DNA of 64,000 bases from Cryptomeria japonica (Eukaryota; Streptophyta; Pinopsida; Cupressales; Cupressaceae). Location of the stretch: the NCBI RefSeq assembly GCF_030272615.1, contig NW_026729207.1:80803-144802 (forward strand), given 5' to 3'. Position 1 is the first letter of the stretch, and each line of letters begins with the position of its first letter. The notes beneath the pieces were generated by a model. That model did not search any database. It saw only the letters and a program-made list of their open reading frames with translations, and was not told the origin of the DNA. A program made the position numbers and the translations under genes. Positions 49,001-58,690 of this stretch are shown here, piece by piece.

Positions 49001-50490
49001 ATGATGTCTAGTTCCTCAAGTTGTTTGCTAAGAGTATATAGTTTTTATCAAAAATAGATTTATTGTGGATAATATTATTGTTGTCTTTGAAGGTATGGAA
49101 TGGGATCACCACACTAAGCCAACTTCCATCTTGATTAAAATTTATTTTTCTAAAGCCAATGATTGTCTTTAGAGACCTTTGATTCTAGCTATATTGAGAG
49201 CCCTTAGCTTTGGATCTTGTTTCATTCAGTATGTGCAAATGATTTTTAGAGATGCTTCTGCTTGCATCACCATCAAAGTTTGCTAGTATTTTGTGTTTGG
49301 GCTCCACTAATCCATCTACCAAGGGCATCCACTTGCTCCCTCTCTTTATGTTCTTCATATTGAAGGGTTCAGTTATATATTGACAAACTTTATCTCTATT
49401 GGGAGAGTTCGAGGAATTGCCCTACTCGAATCTTCTACTCAATTGGTTAATGATCATTTTGCAGATTATTATTTTCTCACTCTCATTGAGGATGAGAAAA
49501 ATGTTAAAAGGGTTCTTTAGTGGATCAGTGGTATAAAATATAGTGTTATCACTAGTCCTTCCTTCCCATGCCATCTTAGCTTTATTGGTATGGGTAGAAG
49601 TGAATTGGACATTGGAAATGTTTCACTTTTTGCGCATTCCCTTTTCTTTCCAAGCATCTCTGGTTAATCTTTGAAATGTTGTTCTTGTCAAAATTGAGAA
49701 GAATCTCTCCTATTGGATTAATAAGCCTCTATCCCTTGCTAGTAAACTCTAGCTTTGTTTTAAAACATTGGTGGCCACCCATGTGTATTATTCTTCCTGT
49801 TGCGGTCCTTCCAATGCCTCGCATATGAAACTTGAAAAGATTCTTCATGATTTTCTTAGGCCTCTTACAAGGACTACAAGGGATTTCACCATTTGGCTAG
49901 GGTTTTTTGTTTTCCCCCGCATGATTTTAGTGGGTTTGGTCTCATCTCTATGCGAAGACAAGGCTTAGTCCTTTGTTCTAAATGGATTGTCTAAGCCATT
50001 TCTAGGAGTGAGGCCTAGAGGATTCTTCTCAGACATTTTATTTGTTCTAGCTTCCTAGCTCATAGGTTATCCTAGAAGGGATTGGATTTTAGACCCTTCT
50101 TGTTATGCCAACACCTATTCAAATAGAAGGCACTTTCATTTACAAAAGTATATGTTGTGCCTAGGAAGTCGTCAAGCCTTGGCTTTGGTGGGCTAGCTCT
50201 GTCTTTCAAAATGAATCATCTTTTAATCATCATTACCTTCGATGGTCTCCTCTCATTCATGTACACTAGGGCCTCCCCCTAGTTTGCTTTCCCTAGGTCA
50301 ATTTATTCTACTTGGGCTTCACTCTTATGCTTGTTATTTTGTTTAGTTGTTTCTTTTCTTTTAAGGCTTTTCCCATGTGACTCTATAACTACTTTTTGAG
50401 CTCTACTCATATGACATGTCCCTCTCTATTTTTTAGATATGAATATTATAATTTTAATCTAATATAGATACTCACATACTATTGATAAAA
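46050..50490 (+). mobile_element. Decayed L1-type LINE
   Basis: Plus-strand remnants in LINE order. ORF1-like DUF4283 codons lie near 46520-46780 (NGQWYARSRLLFFQPW, then LGRMVCVK). An endonuclease start is at about 47340 (SWN-type motif, then TTHGGVVTLLTPWWYSYII at 47501-47701). RT motifs follow: GHPLAPSLYV at about 49323 and HFADYYFLTL at about 49454, where FADD has become FADY. An RT tail (SSCCGPSNASHMKLEKILHD) is at 49768-49968. Direct repeats AAGTAAAAGTTATA (46036-46049) and AAATAAAAGTTATA (50489-50502) are probably its target duplication. Heavily stopped. Confidence 0.75.
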
Positions 50491-50502
50491 ATAAAAGTTA
50501 TA

Positions 50503-50785
50503 ATTAATATTACATAAATATAATTAATACAATATAATTTTAAAATAACATCGATTTTTGTGGGAGTCCATTATTTCATAGGTAAGTTGTTATATCTTGA
50601 AATAGTTTGTTTTATTGATACCCAGTTTGCATTTAGATAATCTAAGATGATGAATACACAAGCATTCCAAAGCCATTCATGTCCTAAAAGGGTGTTATTA
50701 CCTCACAAAGATTCATGACTTGTGATGCAGATTAAATTATGTGTCATGTGGTTCTCATGAGTTGTGATGTAGATTAAATTACTTT
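50503..50785 (+). repeat. Duplicated PG promoter fragment
   Basis: From about 50549 the sequence equals the end of the minisatellite plus the PG-D upstream region at 52280-52460 (GTGGGAGTCC, GGTAAGCTGTTATATCTTGA-like, ATTCCAAAGCCATTCATGTC). It ends with two tandem copies of a roughly 36-bp unit around TTGTGATG(C/T)AGATTAAATT (50720-50783). Confidence 0.75.
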
Positions 50786-51705
50786 TTTCTTCGCATTTGG
50801 TTCTCTTGAGGATTGGCTTCACATCCCTTTCAGATTTACCTATATTTTGCATTCTTTTAAGGTGGATATTCTCTTTTCTTTATTTAAAGATAGAAATGGT
50901 AGTATTTTTGCTCACAACTCTATAAATACTTCTATTTCACTTTATACTAAAGCCACCATTTGTAAAAATGTCATGATGCATATTCAAGTTTAAGTGAATA
51001 AAGTGGCTATTTGACCATTGGGGTAATGCCCCATGCACTTTAGCCAGAGTGCCTCCAATTAGTTCTGCCTCTTACAACCGATCTCCTTCCTAAGGCTGCT
51101 GACGTCAGTGTTTCTCTTCTCTATGCTCTCATTCACCAAGATCTAATGCCCCTCACTGCCACATTGGTGGCAAGGATGGTTGGGCTCAGTTATGCTTTAC
51201 TTCTCCTCCACATGTAGGTATTTCATTTTGGTGGCCTTCAAGTGGTACAAGGCCATTTACTGGTGGTTGTAGTGGATGGCCTTCAACTAGCAGTGGTGGT
51301 GGGTGGTCAGATTCTTCTAAGAACTTCCCTTATATGGATCTAGCTATTTCTCTGAAATAGATTGAAGATAAAGAAGAGGGAAAGACAAATGCTTATAAGC
51401 GATGCTCCCTACCTGATGTCACCCTGGACCCTGCTAACGTATGGGGTAAGCAAAATGACAAGGACTCTCTTCTAGTTCCCTCTAGAATTTCTCTTGTTGC
51501 ATAACTTGGTGCTCGTTTTATTCTACTCGAGATTCACTCTTATGCTTGCTATTTTGTTTAGTTGTTTCTTTGCTTTTAAGGCTTTGTCCATGTGACTCAC
51601 TACTTTTTGGGCTCTACTCATATGACATGACCCTCTATAATTTTTAGATATGAATATTAGAATTTTAATCTAATATAGATACTCACATACTATTCATAAA
51701 AGTAA
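50786..51705 (+). mobile_element. Second LINE-like remnant sharing a LINE 3' end
   Basis: 51530-51705 matches 50320-50490, the 3' end of the previous LINE (ACTCTTATGCTTG, GTTTAGTTGTTTCTTT, TCTACTCATATGACATG). The upstream body (50786-51520) differs from it and includes a Ser/Gly/Trp-rich coding-like part (WWPSSGTRPFTGG...SGWPSTSSGGGWSDSS) with few stops from about 51170 to 51500. I cannot assign that body to a family. Confidence 0.5.
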
Positions 51706-51841
51706 AAGTTATAATTAATATTAAATAAATATAATTTAAATAATATAATTTTAAAATAATATTGATTTAAAATTATAATAATTAAAAATCACCACAAATA
51801 TTTTTATTACAATATTACTCACTACTATGTGACACTTGTTT

Positions 51842-51875
51842 AGATATTCAGAACATATTTATGTTCTGAATATCT
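51842..51875. other. Perfect palindrome, 16-bp arms
   Basis: AGATATTCAGAACATA (51842-51857), TT, then its exact reverse complement (51860-51875). It sits between AT-rich DNA and the minisatellite upstream of PG-D. Confidence 0.9.
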
Positions 51876-51904
51876 GTTTTAAATAAAAGAATATTGAACG
51901 GAGA

Positions 51905-52312
51905 AATAGGAAAAATCAAATGATCTGGTATTGTTCGATTGCGTTTGCATTTCGATTTCTGTGGTAGTCCGTCATATGATAGGGAAGCTGAAATATAAAA
52001 AATCAAATGATCTGCTATTGTTCGATTGGGCTTGCATTTCGATTTCTGTGGGAGTCCATTATTTGATAGGTAAGCTGAAATAGGAAAAATCAAATGATCT
52101 GGTATCGTTCGATAGAAAAAATCAAATGATCTGTTATTGTTCGATTGGGTTTGCATTTCGATTTCTGTGGGAGTCCATTATTTGATAGGTAAGCTGAAAT
52201 AGGAAAAATCAAATGATCTGGTATTGTTCGATAGTAAAAATCAAATGATCTGGTATTGTTCCATTGGGTTTGCATTTCGATTTCTGTGGGAGTCCGTTAT
52301 TTGATAGGTAAG
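51905..52312. repeat. Minisatellite upstream of PG-D
   Basis: Four copies of an approximately 87-bp unit (AAATCAAATGATCTGGTATT, TTCGATTG, TTTGCATTTCGATTTCTGTG, GGTAAGCTGAAAT). Copies 3 and 4 each carry an extra 32-33-bp duplicate of the unit start, so the array is composite. The last unit runs straight into the PG-D promoter. Confidence 0.9.
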
Positions 52313-52642
52313 CTGTTATATCTTGAAATAGTCCGTTTTATTGATACGTGGTTTGCATTTAGAGAATCTAAGACGATGAATACACAAGCATTCCAAAGCC
52401 ATTCATGTCCTGAAAGAGTGCTGTTACCACACACGGTAGACCTATCAAAGACTCGCGACTTGTGATGTAAATCAAACCAAGATCTAAATATTCCTTTCCT
52501 TGCAAGTAGCAACTTAGTAGTAATCAGAATACTTCCTAATATAGTATAAACAGGCATTATTTAACGCTCACTCATCTCCTTCACTCATACCTTAGGTCTC
52601 TTTCTCTAATTCATACTGAATCTTAGTTAGGCTCTAATTCTA
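52313..52642 (+). promoter_or_regulatory. PG-D promoter and leader
   Basis: Noncoding DNA between the minisatellite and the ATG, also present in part at 50570-50745 and 16260-16421. A TATA-like TATAGTATAAAC lies at 52540-52551, about 95 bp before the ATG, followed by a CT-rich leader (CACTCATCTCCTTCACTC). Confidence 0.5.
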
Positions 52643-54632
52643 ATGAGATCAATGGCTCGACCAGGTCAAAATCTTCATGTGAAATTTTTTGTCTTGGTGG
52701 CCTTATATTTGATCATCATGGCCGTTGAAGCCCAGTTAATCACATCTCTGGAAGAAGTTTTGGCGTACAAAATTATGGTGCAGTGGGTGGTGGGTGATGT
52801 CCTCTAACAGTTTCTATCTTGAGTAACAGAAAGTTTACATGTTATTATTAAGGACTCCAAAATCTCGTCTTTTTAAAATTCTAATGGTTTTCAGGCGTTT
52901 ACTCGTGCATGGAATGATGCTTGTAAAGCGTCGTCTGCAACTTTGAATGTAGCAGGTGGCAAGACTTTTCTGGTTAACAATCTATATTTCCAGGGACCGT
53001 GTCAGCCTGGTTTCACATTTCAGGTCTAAAATTTGAACATAATTCTAAAGGATTAAAAAACAATGGATTTAATACATCTAATTTTGTCGAAAAATTGTAT
53101 AGTTCTATGCTATTTGTATTTGTAGTAATAATAGTAATCCTTCTTCAAAGTTTACCATACTCTAGATTAATTCTATGTTTGATCCTCATTCTGTAAATTT
53201 GTGCACTGATTCGAGAATATGGTAGTAGCTCAAGACAAATTTTTAATGTTTATTTTACTAGGTCGACGGAACTATTGATCCACCAGAAAATCCGAGCAGC
53301 TGGAAGCGCACATGGAACTATTGATCCACCAGAAAATCCGAGCAGCTGGAAGAGCACATATGTGTGGTGGTTGTTCGAGCATCTTCAACAATTTACATTG
53401 ACAGGGAAGGGCACTATTGACGGAAAAGGAAGTAATTGATGGGGTAAACATAAAAGTAGACCAACGGTTAGTAACCATTTACACTGCTGAACTTCTCTCA
53501 GTGTTTCTAGTTTCTGATACAGAATATATGTAAAATTTTACCTAAACCTGCACAGTAAGGTTCTAGTTTTAATTTTCAAACAGATTATGCAGATGAATCA
53601 GGAAAACTTAATAAAACCTGTAAAAAGAGAGTTTTTTTTAAATTAGCTTACAATAAAGCAAGCAACAGCCCTCAAAACCTGTAAAAACTACTTACATGCG
53701 CTAAAATTATAGATGCATATCATATGACTTTCTTTTTTCCGTAGGCCATTCAATTCAATGATGTGAAAGGGAGTGCACTGAGTGGACTGAAGGTGAGAAA
53801 CAGTCCTCAATTTCATGTCACATTGACAAATTGTGACAGTGTCCAGATCGTGGGTATTACCATTCAGGCACCAGAAAGCAGCCCAAACACTGATGGAATT
53901 GATACGTTCCAATCCACAAACATAGTCATAAAAGATTCCACTATTGGAACAGGTAAAGGAATGAGGAATGTGGCAAATATTATCATTTTCAGATTTAGTT
54001 TTAAATAAAACAGTTTGAATTTCAAAGGGTGAATTGTCTTACTGATAACTATTTTGGATCATATTTCATGATTCATTTTGACTATAAAATTACTCTATGA
54101 TACATCAATGATGTTATTTGATTACAAGTTAAAAAACTGATAAAAGAAAATGGATGTGACTATTATAACTTAAAAAAAGAAAATGGATGTGACTATTATA
54201 ACTAAAAAAATTCATATCATAGATTAATTATGATCTCAGATTTTTTCTTATATTCTTAAATATAGTATTAAATAGCAGAGATTATATGTGAATAGAGAAA
54301 TATGAGTACATGGAAGTTTGATGACTGCAGGAGATGACTGTGTGGGGATAGGTGATGGGTCTTCAAATATTAACATCAATGATATCACATGCGGTCCAGG
54401 CCATGGAATAAGGCGATTAACCCTCTAAACAAACACAAATACCTTAACAGCTAATAATAATTTATGTCTGTCTAAATATGTTATGCATTAGAAATTATTT
54501 ATATTATTTGTATAATTTTGCAGCATTGGAAGCCTTGGAAGAGGAAACACGAAAGCATATGTCCATTCGATTCACGTGAACGGCGCCAAGTTGACATTAA
54601 CAACGAATGGATTAAGAATCAAGACATGGCCG
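52643..54632 (+). pseudogene. Polygalacturonase PG-D, exons 1-6, inactivated
   Basis: Exon 1 starts at 52643 with a signal-peptide-like MRSMARPGQNLHV...LYLIIMAVEAQ. An internal deletion shifts the frame before FGVQNYGAVG, and the exon 1 donor is lost. Exon 2 is 52895-53023 (AFTRAWNDACK...GPCQPGFTF). Exon 3 (53262-53466) contains a 46-bp tandem duplication (53268-53313, 53314-53359), giving a frameshift, and a TGA (53437-53439) where the family has Trp. Exons 4-6 (53745-53952, 54331-54412, 54524-54632) are intact and keep NTD, GDDC, GHG and RIK; exon 5 ends in a GC donor where PG-A has GT. Exons 7-8 are not in the window: a LINE begins at 54635. Sequence and introns are nearly identical to PG-A, so the duplication is recent. 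Confidence 0.92.
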
Positions 54633-54859
54633 GTGATAGAGTCGGGAGCTTTTTCGGCGCGCAGGTCTGAGCGGGAGCGACAAGTAGACTGTGGAGGAGG
54701 CCTCCCTCCTCCACATGGTTTGATTCTTCTCTCCCCTGTTTTATCTTCCTGGCTTGTTTTTCTTTTTATGGTTTCGCTTTCTGTGCTGTCTCTGTGTTGC
54801 ATTTATTTCTTAGGCGTCTTCCGTAGTCTCTTTCTTGTGCGATCTGCTCTTGGTCTTTA

Positions 54860-56559
54860 ATGGAGTCTGGATGTGACGGTGCATTCACTGCACTGTCCCA
54901 ACCTAACCCTATTTCCCCACTACTGGATCATTCCAGTATGCCTTCCAATAAACCTTCATTTAGAGATATTATATCTAGGGCTTCCCTGGCTATCTCTGAC
55001 GATGCGAAGTTCCTGGCAACCAGCGGCGATGGAGGTGGTCGTTCAGAAGGTAAGGATTCTAGTGATGACCCTGAGTCTATCCTTATCTTGCCTAATGATT
55101 CTTTGGTTCACGAAATTACATTAGAAAAAAATAGACTTAAAGAGACTTCTATTTTCTTTGCTTCTGTTGATATTGATAAATGTCCTCCACGCAAATTCAT
55201 GGATGATTGGTTTCATAACTACTAGAGCTTAAAGCTTGGTTTTTGGATTTGCTTTTGTAGGCAAATTCAGAAAGGATTGTTTGTTATCTTTTTAAATAGC
55301 CATGATATGCAGGTTGAGGTTCTCAAAAAACAATATTGGGCGGTCGGTAAGACTTCCTTCCGTGCCCTTGGGTGTTCTCCTGAAGCTATTAGTGAGGAGG
55401 TCTTGGCTTTGTCATGCCCTAGATGGGTTCTTCTTAAAATCATTTTGCCTTTCTTATGGCACTTCATTCCCCATATAGTTGAACCAATTGGTAAGGTCAT
55501 TAGGATGGATGACACTCCAGACTCATCCCCCATCTTGATGATCATGTGCTAATTTCCTTGAAACCTGGGATTGACATCTCTAAAGCGCTTAACCTTAGCA
55601 TAGGTGGAGAAATCTACTCATGTCCTTTTGAAATCCTTGGAGGTTTACACGCTTGCTTCCTCTATAGGAAGGAAGGTCGCCTTCGCAAAGATTGCCCCAT
55701 CATTAAAAGGAAGAAATTTGTTAAAGAACCACGTGTTGATAACCCGAGTCCCTGTGTTCCTTTGAATACTGCTCATGTGGTCTCCTCTGTTGAACTTGTC
55801 CCTACTGAAGCTAACAATAAAACTTTTGACAATAATCCTACCATTGATGTGAGCAACTCTAGCAAGCCCACTCCTTGCCCTGATTTTGGTTGTTTTAATG
55901 TGGACCCCCCTCACTACTCCCCAATTGAGCAAGCCCTCAAGAAACTGGAAAGCGATCAAGGGGATGATTTCTAGCTAGTCTCATGTAAGTCAAAGAAGCG
56001 TAGAAGAAAAAATGCACAACAACTTGCCTTGGAAAAAACCAACTTTGTTAAAACTCTGGAATAGGGTAAGAATAAAAAATCTGATGCCCTCTTAGACCAT
56101 GGTATGGTCACCCAATCCTCTACTATTAAATCTGGCTCCAAGTTGATTGTTAAATCCATTGTTAAATCCTTTGAGAACCCAGATCGGATGCATGGTGATT
56201 CCAATATTCGAGGAGTCCCAAAGAGGCCTCTAGTTACTCTTGGCACTCTTGAACACAGTGGTAAAATGATTGGGGTTCTATGTGGCCCCTCCCCCCATAT
56301 TGAAACCAGTGTGCATTCGGCCTTGGTTCCAATTCCTAGTATACTTAACAAAATTGGTGATGATTCAGTTATCCATGTTATTCCTACTAAATGCGATGAT
56401 AGTAGTCTCTTTTCACAAGTTCCCTGCACTGTGAATGAGGAATGTCATTCTCACCCGAATAATGAGTTGAAACTACATTATGTTGAGTCACATATGGATC
56501 TCGACTCTGATAGGGATGATCTTGATCTCCCCGACTCCAATGTTAAAAGTAGGGGATGA
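54860..56559 (+). pseudogene. LINE ORF1 (DUF4283 and zinc knuckle)
   Basis: Starts at ATG 54860 (MESGCDGAFTALSQPNP), then DIDKCPPRKFMDDWFHNY. A frameshift at about 55225 leads into the DUF4283 core (55277-55552: FLNSHDMQVEVLKKQYWAVG, CPRWVLLKIILPFLWHF, IVEPIGKVIRMDDTP). Another shift leads to the knuckle region at 55546-55974 (ACFLYRKEGRLRKDCPI, retaining part of a CCHC pattern). A low-complexity C-terminal part follows (56104-56559). ORF1 proteins of plant L1 elements bind element RNA. Confidence 0.82.
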
Positions 56560-56670
56560 CCATTGGGATCCAAAAACAAGGGGCCCCTGCACAAGAAAAA
56601 CAATAAGGAGCTAAATTGTTCTCCTGTCCAATCTAGTAGCCCGAAGGCTACTAAAGACTCCTAACTCTCA

Positions 56671-57540
56671 TTGATCATGAAGGTTGTTTCTTGGAGCATT
56701 AGAGATCTGGAAGCTCCAGATAGGAAACATGTTATCAAAATATTTTTAAATAATATTAAAAATATTGATTTCCTCATGCTTCAAGAGCTTAAATCAACCA
56801 ATTTCACCCTTCAAGTTAATCTGGATTTTATTTGGAAAGATTCTGCTAAAATTTGCTTGGACCACCCCAGAGGTAGAGGGGGTGTTGGACTTCTTTTTAA
56901 TCAAAAATGGGAGAAGCACCTTATTCAGAAAGGCATTTCCTCGTGTAAGAGGGTTGTTTGGGCCATTTTCAGTATTGACAACTCTTCTTTCGGGGTTTGT
57001 GTTGTCTATGCTTCCAATGACTATAAGGAATGATATGAGTTGTGGAACTACCTTTCCTCCTTGAATGATATACCGTGGATTATAGGGGGAGATTTTAACA
57101 TGATTGAGAACCAAGAGGATAAAGTTGGTGGGAACCCTTTTGAGTGGAAAGGCCCTAAGAAGATCTAGTGGGATAGGTTTAAACATCAGAAAAACTTGTT
57201 TGACCCTCTAGTGGGTAGTAAAGGTGTTTATAGTGGTATCTAGTTCACCTAGTGTAACCTTCAGAAAGGTGATTCTTGGATTTACTCTAGACTTGACCAT
57301 TTTTATGCTAAAAAGGATTTTTTCTCTTTTGTGCCGGATGAGAGAGGTAAGTTTGTTGGTTTCTGGCCTGTTACTCTCTCAGATCATCGCCCTATTATTT
57401 CTAATTTTAAAATCCCCAACTCCTCGACCTGTACCTCTATTTGTAACTCTAGGTTCCTCCTTAACGTTGCCTTGCTTAAAGATCCTGTGGTGCTTGCTGC
57501 CACCAACATGATTAGACTTCTTAATAATTAGAACATGAAC
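56671..57540 (+). pseudogene. LINE ORF2 endonuclease domain
   Basis: 56671-57033 gives KVVSWSIRDLEAPDRKHVIK, FLMLQELKST and RGRGGVGLLFNQKW. After a stop it continues as WIIGGDFNMIENQEDK, SRLDHFYAKKDFF and LSDHRPIISNF (near 57375). These are the L1 apurinic-type endonuclease motifs, with catalytic Glu, Asp-Phe-Asn and Ser-Asp-His visible. Stops after NDYKE and PKKI, and at two more codons, inactivate it. Confidence 0.88.
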
Positions 57541-57695
57541 CTCCCCTCCCTTCTTAGTAAATGGAACTATAATGTTTCTTCTTGAAAAAAACTTTTTCAA
57601 ACTGTTGGGCCGGAAAAGGCTAAGGATTATAGATTTGTTGAGAAATCTCTTACTTGTCATCTTCTTAAGTTTGAGGAAGAATGTCAGTTTTCCCC

Positions 57696-58400
57696 TAGTA
57701 ATAGTGGGCTAAATGCACAAAGTTGGGTTCCAATCCCGCGGAAGTCCACGGGTTGGGAAAAGAACTCGCTAGAAATGGGTGTTCGATTTTTACAAATCGG
57801 GCACCCGTTTTACTTCGGGTGCTTGAGCCATTCAAAAATAGGCGCGCGAAGCTAAACGGTCTCCCATTTCTTGAATGTATTTGTTTATTTTTTTAAAACC
57901 ATTTTCTATTATTTTCACTGTTTCAAAAATGGGTAAATGTTTCAGAGGAGCACGGCTACCCATTTTTTTCATCCCAGGTGACCCCCCACACCATTTTTAC
58001 CTCCTTCCAGGTATGTAGTTTTATTTTTTATATTCTATTTTATTTATTTATATTATTCTTCATAAAAAAATGTTAATTTATTGTTATTATTTTTCATAAA
58101 AAAAATGTTAATTTATTGTTATTTTTTAATTTTAGCATTTTGAAGTTTTAAAAATGTTTTTTATTTTATTTTATTTCATGTTTAAAATAGTTTTTAATTT
58201 TTAAATATGGCAAAAAACATGAATAGTAAAACTTGTAGGAAAAAAAAAACAAAAAAAAACGTAAATTAACAATAAACATTAGACACAAAAAACAGACAAG
58301 AAACCCTGAACAGGAAAATGAACAGTAAACCCTAAATAGAAAAACACAAACAATAAATCCTATAAAATAAACAAACAAAAAACCTAGATTTAAATCAATA
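57696..58400. other. GC-rich hairpin patch followed by AT-rich DNA
   Basis: 57700-57860 is GC-rich, with three hairpins: CCAA-CCCGCGG/CCACGGG-TTGG around 57730-57756, CGATTT/AAATCG at 57784-57799, and GCACCCG/CGGGTGC at 57801-57822. After that the DNA is A/T-rich with homopolymers. No gene. It may be the edge of another element. Confidence 0.5.
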
Positions 58401-58409
58401 ATAAACCCC

Positions 58410-58690
58410 CCTTCTCTCTCTCACACACACGTACATGTTACCATCTCTGTCATTATGCTCTCTCTCTCTCTCTCTCTCAATCTCTCATTATCCCCTCTCT
58501 CTCACACACACATATTACCCCCTCTCTTTCCCTCTCTCTCTCTCTCTCACACATTACCCCCCTCTCTCTCTTCAACATGTTACCCTCTCTCTATCATTAC
58601 CTACTCTCTATCTCTCAAATTATCTATTCACTCTCTAACCCGTTGTATCTCAAATTACCTACTCTCTCCCTCTCTCTCTATTTTAATCAT
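58410..58690. repeat. CT/CA microsatellite tract
   Basis: Interrupted (CT)n and (CA)n runs with CATGTTACC and ACATTACCCC interruptions that recur several times. The overlapping frames are repeat artefacts. Confidence 0.9.

Larger units (their letters stand above)
54635..57695 (+). mobile_element. L1-type LINE, 5' part, fused to PG-D exon 6
   Basis: A GC-rich 5' leader (54635-54859), ORF1 and the endonuclease part of ORF2, then an abrupt end near 57695 with no RT. The left junction is two bases into the PG-D intron 6 donor (CGGT then GATAGAG, against CGGTATAATAA in PG-A). No matching right flank of PG-D is present, so it is not a simple insertion with both junctions preserved. Confidence 0.82.

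Noticed and set aside
57710-57760. tRNA-like T-arm (GGTTCCAATCC resembles a B box)
   Set aside because: No acceptor stem, anticodon arm or matching A box can be drawn around it; the pairing is better explained by the local GC-rich hairpins.
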